DNA of 24,512 nt from WYZ-LMO6 sp964509845 (GCA_964509845.1 CAZDZG010000017.1:1-24512), one strand, 5' to 3'. Numbered from the stretch's first letter, positions 7,323 to 15,568 are shown. Program-made: numbers and translations. The notes: generated by a model from the sequence alone, not told the origin.

Positions 7323-7709
7323 ATGAAAGAGGTGGTGGAGGTAAGCAAGCTGCGGGAAGGAAGGTTCATCATCATAGACGGGGAACCCTGCAAGATCGTG
7401 GGTTACAGCACCTCCGCCCCCGGAAAGCACGGGCACGCCAAGGCCAAGATAGACGCCATCAGCTTCTTCGACGGTCAGAAGAGGACGGTGATAAAGCCCA
7501 CCAGCGCCAAGGTGGAGGTTCCCATCGTCAAGAGGGGGAGCGCCCAGGTCCTTGCCGTGGCCAGGAACAACGCCCAGCTCATGGACCTCACCACCTACGA
7601 GACCTTCGAGCTTCCCATTCCCATGGAGCTCAGGGGGGAGATAAAGGAAGGGGTGGAGGTAGAGTACATAGAGGCGCTCGGAAGGCGCAAGATCGAGAGG
7701 GTGAAGTAG
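7323..7709 (+). CDS. eif5A: Translation factor aIF5A (hypusine-containing)
   Basis: Archaeal initiation/elongation factor 5A, 128 residues, an EF-P homologue that helps ribosomes through difficult peptide bonds such as polyproline. The modification loop SAPGKHGHAK places the hypusine/deoxyhypusine lysine at position 35. The N-terminal SH3-like domain (EVSKLREGRFIIIDGEPCKIVGYS) and the OB-fold half ending ALGRRKIERVK are complete. It ends in TAG at 7707-7709. sepS follows in the same reading frame after 21 bases, so the two probably share a transcript. Confidence 0.95.
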   Translation: MKEVVEVSKLREGRFIIIDGEPCKIVGYSTSAPGKHGHAKAKIDAISFFDGQKRTVIKPTSAKVEVPIVKRGSAQVLAVARNNAQLMDLTTYETFELPIPMELRGEIKEGVEVEYIEALGRRKIERVK

Positions 7710-7730
7710 GTTCTCCGTCGGTTTGAGAGC

Positions 7731-9305
7731 TTGAGGTTTGAGGTCGAAAGGATAAGGGCCCAGGCCGAGGAAGATTTCGAGAGGGCCTGGAGGGAGAGCG
7801 CCAGGCTCCTGAGGGTGGAAAAGGGGACCCACAGGCATGCCTGGAAGGCCAGGCCTCATCCCCTCATGGAGCTGGTGCAGGAGGTAAGGAAGGTGATGCT
7901 GGAAGAGGGCTTCAGCGAGGTGGTGCTTCCCATGATCGTGGACTCAGCGGAGGTGGTGAAGCAGTACGGCCCAGAGGCCCCGGTCATCCTGGACAGGGTC
8001 TTTTTTCTGGCGGGGCTCGAGAGACCGGACATAGGGATGAGCAGGAGGGAAAGGGAAAGCATCCTCGGGCTCATTCCCGGCTTTGAGAAGTTCAAGGAGC
8101 TGCAGGGCATCCTGAGGAGATACAAGAGAGGGGAGATAGGGCCCGATGACTTGCTGGAGGTGATGGTGGAGGAGCTGGGGATTTCGGAGGAGCAGGCCTC
8201 GGGGATCGTGGACAGGGTCTTCCCCAGGCTGAAGGAGATGAAGCCCGTTCCCTCCTCCCTCTCCCTCCGCTCCCACACCACCTCCCTCTGGTTCCCGGCT
8301 TTGGCCGAGTTCCTGAAGAGGGAGCCCCTTCCCATACAGCTCTTCTCCGTCGGGCCCAAGTTCAGGAGGGAGCAGAGGCTGGACAGGACCCACCTGTACG
8401 AGTCCTGGACCGCCTCCCTGGTGGAGATGGACGAGGACCTCTCCCTCGAGGACGGAAAGGAGCTGACCGGCAGGATCTTCGAAAAGCTGGGCTTCAGGGA
8501 GGTGAAGTTCAGGACGAAGAAGGTCACCTCCAAGTACTACGCCCCGGGCATGGAGTTCGAGGTCTTCCTCACCAGCCGGGGGGAGGAGGTGGAGGTGGCC
8601 GATGGGGGCATGTACAGTCCCGTGGCCCTCAGCAGGTACGACATCCCCTATCCGGTCTTCAACCTGGGGATAGGGCTGGAAAGGCTGCTGATGGTCAGGA
8701 TGGGGGAGGAGGACGTGAGGAGGCTGGTCTATCCCTATCTTTACCAGCCCCCCTTCTTTTCCGACCAGGAGCTGGCCGGGATGGTAAGACTCAAGGAGGA
8801 GCCGCAGACGGAGGAGGGGCGCAGGATAGCGGAAGCCATCCTGAAGGTGGCCAGGGAGCACGCGGACGCCCCCAGCCCCTGCGAGTTCGAGGCCTACCGG
8901 GGGGTGGTGAAAGGCAGGAGGGTGGTGGTGAAGCTGGTGGAGCCTGAGGAGGGGACTAGGCTCATCGGTCCGGCGGGCTTCAACACCCTATACGTTTTCG
9001 AGGGGAACCTGGTGGGGCTGCCGCCCGCCGGCTGGAAGGACGACGGGTTCCTGCGCCAGGTGAGGGAGAGGGGGGTGTGCACGGGCATCACGTACCTTGG
9101 GGCGCTGGCCGCGCTGGCGGCCAGGCGGATAGAGGAGGCCGCCGAGGAGGGAAGGCCCGTGAAGATCAGGGTGAGAAACGTGAAGTCCCCCTCCGACATC
9201 AACGTGGTGGTGGAGGAGGTGGCCCTAAGGTACCTCACCTCTCAGAGGAAGAGAATTGACGTGAGGGGGCCCGTCTTCACCACCATCACGGCGGAGTTCC
9301 AGTAG
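7731..9305 (+). CDS. sepS: O-phosphoseryl-tRNA(Cys) synthetase (SepRS)
   Basis: Class II synthetase that charges tRNA(Cys) with O-phosphoserine, which SepCysS then turns into Cys-tRNA(Cys). It is 524 residues, close to the roughly 534 of the Methanocaldococcus enzyme. The start TTG-R-F-E aligns with the known N-terminus (MKFD...AEKDFEAAW, here AEEDFERAW), which supports TTG 7731. Visible core: ILDRVFFLAGL, LRSHTTSLWF (about 179-188), motif 2 FRREQRLDRTHLYESWTASL (211-230), YSPVALSRYDIPYPVFNLG and motif 3 GIGLERLLM. The C-terminal tRNA-binding part is present. SepCysS is not in the window. The stop is TAG 9303-9305, abutting the convergent isomerase-like gene with no spacer. Confidence 0.93.
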   Translation: MRFEVERIRAQAEEDFERAWRESARLLRVEKGTHRHAWKARPHPLMELVQEVRKVMLEEGFSEVVLPMIVDSAEVVKQYGPEAPVILDRVFFLAGLERPDIGMSRRERESILGLIPGFEKFKELQGILRRYKRGEIGPDDLLEVMVEELGISEEQASGIVDRVFPRLKEMKPVPSSLSLRSHTTSLWFPALAEFLKREPLPIQLFSVGPKFRREQRLDRTHLYESWTASLVEMDEDLSLEDGKELTGRIFEKLGFREVKFRTKKVTSKYYAPGMEFEVFLTSRGEEVEVADGGMYSPVALSRYDIPYPVFNLGIGLERLLMVRMGEEDVRRLVYPYLYQPPFFSDQELAGMVRLKEEPQTEEGRRIAEAILKVAREHADAPSPCEFEAYRGVVKGRRVVVKLVEPEEGTRLIGPAGFNTLYVFEGNLVGLPPAGWKDDGFLRQVRERGVCTGITYLGALAALAARRIEEAAEEGRPVKIRVRNVKSPSDINVVVEEVALRYLTSQRKRIDVRGPVFTTITAEFQ

Positions 9306-10124
9306 CTATCCGAAGTACCTCTTCAGGCTCTCCATCCCCCTCTTCGCCACCTCCGTCGGCTTCCCCGGATCCCACAGCTCCGCTATGACCATCCCCCTGT
9401 ATCCTGCTTCCCTCAGGGCCCCGGAAAGGGCATCGAAGTCTATTTCCCCTTCACCCGGTACCAGGTGGTCATCGTCCTTCCCCCGGTTGTCATGGACGTG
9501 CAGGTGCAGGAGGCTTCTCCCCATGGCCCTGATGTGGGAGCGAACGTCCAGCCTCCTCCCCTCTTCCCTTTCCCTCAGGTTGGCGTGCCCCACATCATAG
9601 GCTATGCCGGCACCCACCTCTTCCACCAGCTCCCTCAGCTCGGCCGGAACGGAAAAGGGATTGGAGGGGGAGCTCCCGTTCTCCACGGCCAGCTTCACCC
9701 CCAGTTCCCCGGCCCTTTCCGCCAGGGACCGCAGCAGGGAGAGGCACCTCTCCCTGGCCCGCCGGCGAAACTCCTGGGTGGGGATCTTGCACGTCCCAGT
9801 GTGTATCACCACGATCTCTCCCCCGAGCAGCCTGCAGGCCTCCATCCCCCTCTCCGCCAGCTTCCGGTTCAGCTCGAAGAGCTGGGGAAGATGGCTGACG
9901 GGATTGAGGTCCAGGAAGGGGGTGTGCACGGAGGGTTCCATTCCCCTTTCCCTCAGCTCCCTTCCCAGCCCCCTTAGCCTCTCCCGGTCCTCCTCCCATC
10001 GGAGGGAGAAGTGGGGGACCTCGTAGATCACCTCCAGACACTCGTAGCCCAGCTCCTGGAGGAGGGGAAGGACCCCCTCCAGCTTTTCCCTCACGAAGAG
10101 CAGGCTGGAGAGCCCGAGCTTCAT
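9306..10124 (-). CDS. Sugar phosphate isomerase/epimerase-like TIM barrel
   Basis: A 272-residue TIM-barrel protein of the xylose isomerase-like / AP endonuclease 2 superfamily. Likely metal and active-site residues are His67 (VHTPF), His108 (VIHTG), Glu148 (AVENGSS), Asp177 and His180 (AYDVGHAN), His209 (LHVHDNRG), His220 and Glu249 (VIAELWD). This full set favours a metal-dependent isomerase/epimerase or endonuclease IV-like enzyme. The substrate cannot be told from sequence. It follows the MFS gene by 22 bp but also has a TATA-like element (TTTTTTAAAG) about 26 bases before its ATG, so it may be transcribed alone as well as with the transporters. Confidence 0.82.
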   Translation of the reverse strand: MKLGLSSLLFVREKLEGVLPLLQELGYECLEVIYEVPHFSLRWEEDRERLRGLGRELRERGMEPSVHTPFLDLNPVSHLPQLFELNRKLAERGMEACRLLGGEIVVIHTGTCKIPTQEFRRRARERCLSLLRSLAERAGELGVKLAVENGSSPSNPFSVPAELRELVEEVGAGIAYDVGHANLREREEGRRLDVRSHIRAMGRSLLHLHVHDNRGKDDDHLVPGEGEIDFDALSGALREAGYRGMVIAELWDPGKPTEVAKRGMESLKRYFG

Positions 10125-10146
10125 CTGGAAGGGTATTTTCCCCCCT

Positions 10147-10156
10147 TTAAAAAAGG
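10147..10156 (-). promoter_or_regulatory. TATA-like element for the isomerase-like gene
   Basis: On the minus strand TTTTTTAAAG lies over the stop codon of the upstream MFS gene, centred about 27 bases before the ATG at 10124. The spacing fits a leaderless archaeal promoter; the run of T could also act in termination of the MFS transcript. Confidence 0.35.
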
Positions 10157-11310
10157 TGGGAGAGGCCCCTGGGCCACCTTCTCAGGAGGAGGTAGGAGAG
10201 GGGGGAGCCCAGGAGGAAGAGGAGGAAGGAGGCCCACATAACGGAGGGGGGTGAGAGGGAGTAGAGGTACCCGCCGGCGAGGGTTCCCAGGGAGGAGCCC
10301 AGGTAGAAGGAGAGATCCATGAAGGCCTCCGCCCTTCCCCTTAGGACCGGGGGGGTGAGGAGGGTGACGGAGCCCCTTTCCACCCCGTAGGTGAGGGAGC
10401 CGCAGAGGTTGAGAAGGGCCAGGGAAAGGAAGATACAGGGGACGGAGCGGAAGAGGACTAGGAGGGGGGAGAGGCTCTCCAGCAGGAGCAGGTGGCTGTA
10501 GAGGAGGGAGGGGGGCACCCCCCTGAGCCTGCGGCTGAGGGGGAGGGCCAGGGGATAGGAGAGGGAGGAGAGGGCCACCGCCAACCCGAACCCCGTGAAG
10601 CTCATCAGCCCCAGCTCCCTCACCGTGTAGAGCACCAGGAAGAAGTTGAACATGGAGAGGGCGACGATGAGGAGCAGGGTCCTGAGGAGGATGAGCCCCT
10701 TGAGGAGGGGATGGAGGTCCAGAAAGCTCCTGAGCGGATTCCAGGAGATCCTCCTTCCCCGCAGGGTCTCGGAGAGGGTGAGGGTTCTCACCAGGGCCAT
10801 GGTCAGGATCACCGCCCCACCCGCCAGGAAGGCCAGCCTGAGTCCTGGCACCCCCCAGGCGTCCCTCATCGCCCCTCCCAGCAGGGGGGCGAGGGAGTAG
10901 GGCAGGTGCTCCACCACCAGCGCGAGCGTGAAGACCTCCAGCAGGCCACCCTTGACGGAGTCCATGATCATGGCGTTGAAGGCCGGGAAGTAAAGGTAGG
11001 AGGTCCCCTCCAGGAGGGCGGCCAGCAGGAGTTCGGGGGTATCCCTTGCGGAGGAGTAGAGGAGGAGGGAGAGGCCGAGCAGGGCCGTTCCCCAGACGAG
11101 GGGAGCCTTCCTTCCCGCCCTGTCCGCCAGCATTCCTCCCAGGAGGAAGGAAAAAACGCAGGTGAGACTCCGGACGGAGCTGATGAGGCCGGCCAGCAGG
11201 GGGTTCCCGGTGAGGGAGTAGGCGTACTCCGAGAAGTAGGGATAGGCCACACCCATGGAGAAGCTGATGGCGGCGGCGGAGAGGAGGAGGGCCCTTACGT
11301 TCTTCTTCAC
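10147..11310 (-). CDS. Major facilitator superfamily transporter 1
   Basis: A 387-residue membrane protein with about twelve hydrophobic segments. The MFS loop 2-3 signature is present as GGMLADRAGRKAPL (about 58-71). Other helices include SFSMGVAYPYFSEYAYSL at the start and a GSSLGTLAGGYLYSL helix late. The start is GTG 11310, preceded by GGGAGG at 7 bases. Only 3 bases separate it from the upstream MFS gene, so the pair is co-transcribed. Two neighbouring single-chain MFS proteins could work separately or as a pair; the substrate is not deducible. Confidence 0.87.
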   Translation of the reverse strand: MKKNVRALLLSAAAISFSMGVAYPYFSEYAYSLTGNPLLAGLISSVRSLTCVFSFLLGGMLADRAGRKAPLVWGTALLGLSLLLYSSARDTPELLLAALLEGTSYLYFPAFNAMIMDSVKGGLLEVFTLALVVEHLPYSLAPLLGGAMRDAWGVPGLRLAFLAGGAVILTMALVRTLTLSETLRGRRISWNPLRSFLDLHPLLKGLILLRTLLLIVALSMFNFFLVLYTVRELGLMSFTGFGLAVALSSLSYPLALPLSRRLRGVPPSLLYSHLLLLESLSPLLVLFRSVPCIFLSLALLNLCGSLTYGVERGSVTLLTPPVLRGRAEAFMDLSFYLGSSLGTLAGGYLYSLSPPSVMWASFLLFLLGSPLSYLLLRRWPRGLSHLF

Positions 11311-11313
11311 GTT

Positions 11314-12444
11314 CTACCTCCCGCAAAGGCGGAGGAGGACGGGCAGGGAAAGGAGTTCGGCGGAGAGGGAGAAGGCCACCACCAGCCCGGGGGAGGAATA
11401 GAGGAGGCCCATCAGGGTGTTTCCCGCGAAGCCTGAAAAGCCGTAAAGGGAGGAGAAGAGGCCGTAGGCGGTTCCCCTCTTCCCCCCCGGGGCCATCTCC
11501 CCCACGGCGGCCCTCATCACCGTCTCCTGCACGCCCATGGATGCCCCCCAGAGCACGACCGCGAGCAGTCCTCCTCCCTTTCCTCCCGCCAGGAAGGCCA
11601 GGGGGGCGATGGGGAGGGAGAGGAGGGGAACGAGGAGGAGGGAGGAAAGGCCCCTCCGGTCATAGGACCTTCCCGCCCAAAGGGCCAGGAGAGCGTCCGT
11701 TCCCATGGCAAGGGCATAGAGGAGGGGGATTTCGGCGTCGGAGAAGGAGGAGGTGAGGCGGTAGGCCAGGAGGGGGAAGGTCAGGAAGCCGGAGGTGGAG
11801 AGGACCACGAAGAGGAGGTAGAGCCTGAAGCCCCCCCTCACCCGGCCACCCTCCCCTCCGGTTTCCAGCAGGGAGGGGCGGGGGTAGAGCCTCCAGCCCA
11901 TGGCGAGGAAGAGGAGCAGGAGCAGGGCGGGCAGGAAGAGACAAGAGAAGGCCCCCCTGTAGCCCCGGAGGGAGATCAGGAGGGCCATGAGCAGGGGACC
12001 TGCCACCGCCCCCACCTGATCGAGAGCCTCGTGGATGCCGAAGCCCCATCCCCTTCCCACCTGCGAGGTGGCATGGGAGAGCATGGCGTCCCGGGGAGGG
12101 GTCCTCACGGCCTTGCCCATCCGCTCCAGAAGGAGGAGGAGGACCGCCAGCCGCCAGGAGTCCGTCAGGCAGAGGAGGGGGAGGGAGAGGAGGGCCAGGT
12201 AGCCCAAGAAGGTTAGGCCCCAGTATCCCCCCCACCGGTCGGAGAGGTAACCGGAGAGGGGACGGAGGCCGTATCCCAGGAACTCCCCCAGACCGGAGAC
12301 CGCCCCCACCACGGCGGCGCTCGCCCCCAGGGAGGCCAGGAAGGGACCGGCCACCCCCCTGACCCCCTCGTAGACCATGTCCCCCAGCAGGCTCACCAGG
12401 CCCAGCAGGAGGATGAGGTGCAAGGCCCTTTTTCTCCCGGACAC
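11314..12444 (-). CDS. Major facilitator superfamily transporter 2
   Basis: A 376-residue MFS permease. It shows GLRPLSGYLSDRWGGYWGL, the loop 2-3 signature, and the subgroup motif GKAVRTPPRDAMLSHAT after helix 4, which is typical of a widespread prokaryotic MFS branch. Helix 5 holds GFGIHEALDQVGAVAGPLL. Start is GTG 12444; a TATA box (CCTATAAAAATC) is centred about 29 bases upstream, suggesting that this gene begins its own transcript (MFS2-MFS1, perhaps on to the isomerase-like gene). The transported compound is unknown. Confidence 0.87.
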   Translation of the reverse strand: MSGRKRALHLILLLGLVSLLGDMVYEGVRGVAGPFLASLGASAAVVGAVSGLGEFLGYGLRPLSGYLSDRWGGYWGLTFLGYLALLSLPLLCLTDSWRLAVLLLLLERMGKAVRTPPRDAMLSHATSQVGRGWGFGIHEALDQVGAVAGPLLMALLISLRGYRGAFSCLFLPALLLLLFLAMGWRLYPRPSLLETGGEGGRVRGGFRLYLLFVVLSTSGFLTFPLLAYRLTSSFSDAEIPLLYALAMGTDALLALWAGRSYDRRGLSSLLLVPLLSLPIAPLAFLAGGKGGGLLAVVLWGASMGVQETVMRAAVGEMAPGGKRGTAYGLFSSLYGFSGFAGNTLMGLLYSSPGLVVAFSLSAELLSLPVLLRLCGR

Positions 12445-12466
12445 TTTCCTTTCCCGCCGGATACAG

Positions 12467-12478
12467 GATTTTTATAGG
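12467..12478 (-). promoter_or_regulatory. TATA box of the MFS pair
   Basis: CCTATAAAAATC on the minus strand, centred about 29 bases before GTG 12444, is the clearest TATA box in this part of the window. It separates the transporter unit from the large redox operon that ends at 12484. Confidence 0.5.
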
Positions 12479-12483
12479 TTTAC

Positions 12484-13734
12484 TCACTCAGGTTTCTCCC
12501 CGAACGGATTTCCCACCCTCAGGATGTTCTCGGCAAGGGAGGAGTGGGGGGGAAGGGTGAATCCCCTCGAGCACGCCTCCACCCTGAGCCTCTCGATGAG
12601 GCGGGGAAGGTCTATGGAGGCCGGGCAGATCTTCCTGCAGGCCCCGCATCCCGTGCAGGCGAAGAGGCCTCCCCTGATCGCCTCCTCCGGCCCCAGCACG
12701 AACCAGGTCCTCACCACCCCCATGGGCCCCGCCCCCACCCTGGAGGAGAAGGCATGGGCCGTTTCCAGCAGGACGGGGCAGACGGAGAGGCAGGCCCCGC
12801 AGTTGCAACAGTAGAGCAACTCCTTCATTCCCTTCCTCGCGGCCTCCCTCCTCCATCCGTCCAGAAGGATCACGTGCACCTCTTTCGCCCCGTGCATGCC
12901 GAACTGCTCTATTCCCATCACATCCGCCGTCCTGGAAGGACCCCTGATGAAGGAGTAGTAGGCCCCCGTCACGGTGAGGAAGGCCTCGCAGGTCTTCATG
13001 ACCGTGACCGCCTCCTCCAGCGTGGGCACTATCTTGTCTATTCCCGCCACCGCCAGGTGCTTCTCCGGTAGCCTGGTGATGAGGCTGATGTTCCCCTCGT
13101 TCTCCACCAGCCCTATCGCACCCTCCTCGGCCGCTATGACGTTGGCGCCCGTGAGGGCCACCCTGGCCTCCAGGATCCTCTCCCTCAGCCTGAGCCTGGA
13201 GGCCCTTATGAGCTCCTCCACGTCCGGGGGAAGCTCCCTTCCCACCTCCCTGGAGAGGGCCGCGGCCACCTCCTCCAGGGTGAGGTGGACCGCCGGCCCC
13301 ACCGGGTGGAGGGGCTCCTCCCCGCTAAGCTGGATGATCCTGTCCCCCAGGTCGGTCTCCACCACCTCCACCCCCCTCTCCTCCAGCCTCTCCAGCAGGT
13401 CCAGCTCCTTCAGGGTGTTGGACTTGGACTTCACCACCACCCCCTCCCCCTCCAGCTGGTCCAGCAGGTACTTCACCGCCTCCTCCCCCCTCCTGGCCTC
13501 GAAGACCTCGCACCCCACCGCCCTCAGGGAGTCCCTGGCCTGCTCCACCAGCTCCTCCAGCCTATCCACGGCCCCCTCCTTGATCCTCCGGTACCTCTCC
13601 TTCATCCTCGCAAGCCTTCCCTCGTTCGCCCTAAGCCTGGAGAGGACCACCGAGGAGATCACCTTGAGGGTGTCGGCCCTCCCGCTTCTCATTCCCCTCT
13701 CGAACCTCTCCCTGGTATCTTCGTACAGGCCCAT
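12484..13734 (-). CDS. LutB-like LUD-domain iron-sulfur protein
   Basis: A 416-residue protein with an N-terminal LUD domain and two C-terminal [4Fe-4S] motifs, the layout of LutB/LldF of L-lactate oxidation complexes. LUD features include VVVKSKSNTLKELDLL, VVETDLGDRIIQLSGE, LTGANVIAAEEGAIGLVENEG and PTLEEAV. The cluster motifs are CCNCGACLSVCP (from about 309) and CTGCGACRKICP (from about 360). It is the last gene of the operon and starts 1 base after the CCG-protein stop codon. In bacteria LutB works with a CCG protein (LutA) and LutC. No LutC is seen here, but a GlcD-like flavoprotein is, so it probably carries electrons from that dehydrogenase. Confidence 0.87.
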   Translation of the reverse strand: MGLYEDTRERFERGMRSGRADTLKVISSVVLSRLRANEGRLARMKERYRRIKEGAVDRLEELVEQARDSLRAVGCEVFEARRGEEAVKYLLDQLEGEGVVVKSKSNTLKELDLLERLEERGVEVVETDLGDRIIQLSGEEPLHPVGPAVHLTLEEVAAALSREVGRELPPDVEELIRASRLRLRERILEARVALTGANVIAAEEGAIGLVENEGNISLITRLPEKHLAVAGIDKIVPTLEEAVTVMKTCEAFLTVTGAYYSFIRGPSRTADVMGIEQFGMHGAKEVHVILLDGWRREAARKGMKELLYCCNCGACLSVCPVLLETAHAFSSRVGAGPMGVVRTWFVLGPEEAIRGGLFACTGCGACRKICPASIDLPRLIERLRVEACSRGFTLPPHSSLAENILRVGNPFGEKPE

Positions 13735-13735
13735 C

Positions 13736-14434
13736 TCATCCCTCCATCAGGTCCCTGACCAGCAGGGAGAGGTCCCTCACCTCCATCCTCCCCTCCGCAG
13801 CCTCCTTCAGGTGGTGGTAGCAGAAGGGGCAGGAGGTCACCAGGAGCTCGGCCCCGGCCTCCAGGGCCTCCCCCACCCTGGTCCTGGAGGCGGCAAGGGA
13901 GACCTCGGGGAAGGCAGACCTCACCCCTCCCCCCGCCCCGCAGCACCTGGAGAACTCGCGGGAGAGGGTCATCTCCACCAGCTCCAGGCCGGGGATGCTC
14001 CTCAGCACCTCCCTGGGCTCCTCGTAGATCCCCCACTCCCTCCCCAGGTGGCAGGGATCGTGGTAGGTAGCCCTGACCCTCCTTTCCCTCAGCCTCAGCC
14101 TCCCCTCCCGGATCAGCTCCCGGAGGAGCTGGCTGAGGTGGAGCACCTCCACCCCGTCCAGGGAGTAGTCCCTCCTGAAGGTGGAGTAGCATCCGGGGCA
14201 GGTCGTGAGGAGCCTCCTAACCCCCAGCCTCCTGAACTCCTCCTCGTTCCTCCTCCTCACCTCCTCCGCCTCCCTCTCCTGTCCCGTCCTGAAGAGGACG
14301 GAGCCGCAGCACCGCTCCCTTCCGAAGAGGCGGAAGGGAAGGCGGAGCCTGCGCAGGATCTCCAGGGTGGCTTCCGCCATCGCCCTCTCCCTGAAGGTGC
14401 TCATGCATCCCCTGAAGAACCAGAGCTCCCCCAT
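13736..14434 (-). CDS. Two-CCG-domain (LutA/HdrB-like) protein, paralogue of its neighbour
   Basis: A 232-residue protein made of two cysteine-rich CCG (DUF224) domains with no N-terminal ferredoxin part, as in LutA. Domain one: FFRGCMSTFRE, RCCGSVLFRTGQ, TTCPGCYSTFRRDY. Domain two: YHDPCHLGREWG, SRCCGAGGGVRSAF, TSCPFCYHHLK. Such domains bind unusual iron-sulfur clusters in heterodisulfide reductase subunit B and relatives. It closely resembles the C-terminal two thirds of the preceding protein, including a 37-base identical stretch, so it is a tandem duplicate. The ATG follows the upstream TAG directly, with no spacer and in the same frame. Confidence 0.86.
   Translation of the reverse strand: MGELWFFRGCMSTFRERAMAEATLEILRRLRLPFRLFGRERCCGSVLFRTGQEREAEEVRRRNEEEFRRLGVRRLLTTCPGCYSTFRRDYSLDGVEVLHLSQLLRELIREGRLRLRERRVRATYHDPCHLGREWGIYEEPREVLRSIPGLELVEMTLSREFSRCCGAGGGVRSAFPEVSLAASRTRVGEALEAGAELLVTSCPFCYHHLKEAAEGRMEVRDLSLLVRDLMEG
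13821..13857. repeat. Direct repeat, copy A (within CCG gene)
   Basis: A 37-base stretch identical to 14526-14562, encoding the ELLVTSCPFC region of the second CCG domain. It is part of longer, patchier similarity between the two genes, about 705 bases apart. Confidence 0.85.
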
Positions 14435-15568
14435 CTACCCGCACCTCTCCACCAGGAACTCCGCCAGGTCCATGACCCGGAGGTCGAAGCCTAGGGCCTC
14501 GGCCGTTTCCTTGAGCTGCCTCAGGCAGAAGGGGCAGGAGGTCACCAGGAGCTCGGCCCCGGTCCCCCTGGCCTCCTCCAGCCTCCTCCGGGCCACCAGC
14601 CTGGAGGCCTCCGGGTACCCCGCCCTGAAGCCCCCTCCCGACCCGCAGCACCAGGAGTTCTCCCTGTTTCTGGGCATCTCCACCAGCTCCACCCCGGGAA
14701 GGGCGGAGAGGATCCTGCGCGGTTCCTCGTAAACCCCCATGTGCCTTCCCAGATGGCAGGGATCATGGTAGGTTACCCTGACCCTTCCCCTTTCCCTTCC
14801 CTTCACTCCCTCCCTTTCCAGGAACTGCGTCAGGTGTAGCACCTCGAAGTCGGGCTCCACCCCCAGTTCCGGATAGTCCCTCCTCCAGGCCCTGTAGCAG
14901 CCGGGGCAGCTCACCACCACCGTCTTAGCCCCCCTCTTCCTGACCTCCTCCAGGTTGTGGCTGGCCATCTCCTCCACCCTGGTCCCATCCACTTCATCCT
15001 GTCCCGTCCTGAGGAGGAAGGAACCGCAGCACCACTCGTCCTCGCATAGGGTGAAGTCGACGCCCATCCTCCTCAGGAGCTCCACCGTTTTTCTGGCCAG
15101 CCCCTTTTCCCGGTAGGAGGAGGTGCAGCCCACGAAGTAAACCACGGGAGCCCTTTCCGGAAGGTTCAGGCCCGCTGGTAGCCAGGAGAGCCTGTCGCGG
15201 TGGGGCTCCAGATAGGGGTTGTGCTCCCTGGCGACGTGGGATCCCCTCTCCCGGTACTTCTGGGGGAGAAACCCCTCCTTCCTGAGCCTCTCCCTGGCGG
15301 CCTCTATCACCCTTGAGGGCTCCGCCCCCACGGGACAAACGGAGTCGCAGTTGCCGCAGAGGGTGCAGGAGAACATCCTCTCGGAGAGGGCGGGGGAGGG
15401 CTTGAGGTTCCCCCTGAGGAGGTGGGCGCAGAGGGCCATCCTTCCCCTCGGGGTCCTGGACTCCACCCCCCAGCACTCCAGCGAAGGGCACTGGGTCCGG
15501 CAGAGGCCGCAGGCAGTGCTGGAGCTCAGGCAGGCGTAGATCTTGGTGGAGAGCTCTTCTAGTCTCAT
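14435..15568 (-). CDS. GlcF/HdrD-like iron-sulfur protein
   Basis: A 377-residue electron carrier with two [4Fe-4S] motifs followed by two CCG domains, the architecture of GlcF and HdrD. Ferredoxin cysteines are 20, 23 and 27 (ACGLCRTQCPSLEC) and 68, 71, 74 and 78 (CTLCGNCDSVCP). CCG domains show FVGCTSSYRE, WCCGSFLLRTGQ, SCPGCYRAWRRDY, then YHDPCHLGRHMG, SWCCGSGGGFRAG and TSCPFCLRQLK. I start at ATG 15568, which overlaps the GlcD stop (ATGA) and follows GGAGGAGG; a GTG five codons earlier would bury that site. No membrane segment is present. It probably takes electrons from the GlcD-like flavoprotein. It ends in TAG. Confidence 0.88.
   Translation of the reverse strand: MRLEELSTKIYACLSSSTACGLCRTQCPSLECWGVESRTPRGRMALCAHLLRGNLKPSPALSERMFSCTLCGNCDSVCPVGAEPSRVIEAARERLRKEGFLPQKYRERGSHVAREHNPYLEPHRDRLSWLPAGLNLPERAPVVYFVGCTSSYREKGLARKTVELLRRMGVDFTLCEDEWCCGSFLLRTGQDEVDGTRVEEMASHNLEEVRKRGAKTVVVSCPGCYRAWRRDYPELGVEPDFEVLHLTQFLEREGVKGRERGRVRVTYHDPCHLGRHMGVYEEPRRILSALPGVELVEMPRNRENSWCCGSGGGFRAGYPEASRLVARRRLEEARGTGAELLVTSCPFCLRQLKETAEALGFDLRVMDLAEFLVERCG
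14526..14562. repeat. Direct repeat, copy B (within GlcF-like gene)
   Basis: Identical over 37 bases to 13821-13857. Further matches surround the CHLGR and CCGS codons of both genes, indicating a tandem duplication kept similar by recent origin or gene conversion. Confidence 0.85.

Noticed and set aside
7707..9305. TAG as a sense codon throughout the genome, fusing eIF5A to SepRS
   Set aside because: Both proteins are complete alone and TTG 7731 matches the known SepRS N-terminus. Reading past the sepS TAG runs into antisense of the next gene.
10121..11326. Long minus-strand frame overlapping MFS transporter 1
   Set aside because: The translation is Pro/Gly/Leu-rich low complexity. The other frame gives a clean membrane transporter with a good ribosome binding site.
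12974..14494. A 500-codon open frame on the plus strand, opposite the LUD and CCG genes
   Set aside because: It is rich in Ser, Pro and Leu from reversed codons and crosses two well-supported minus-strand genes. Long antisense frames are expected with this G+C and purine bias.
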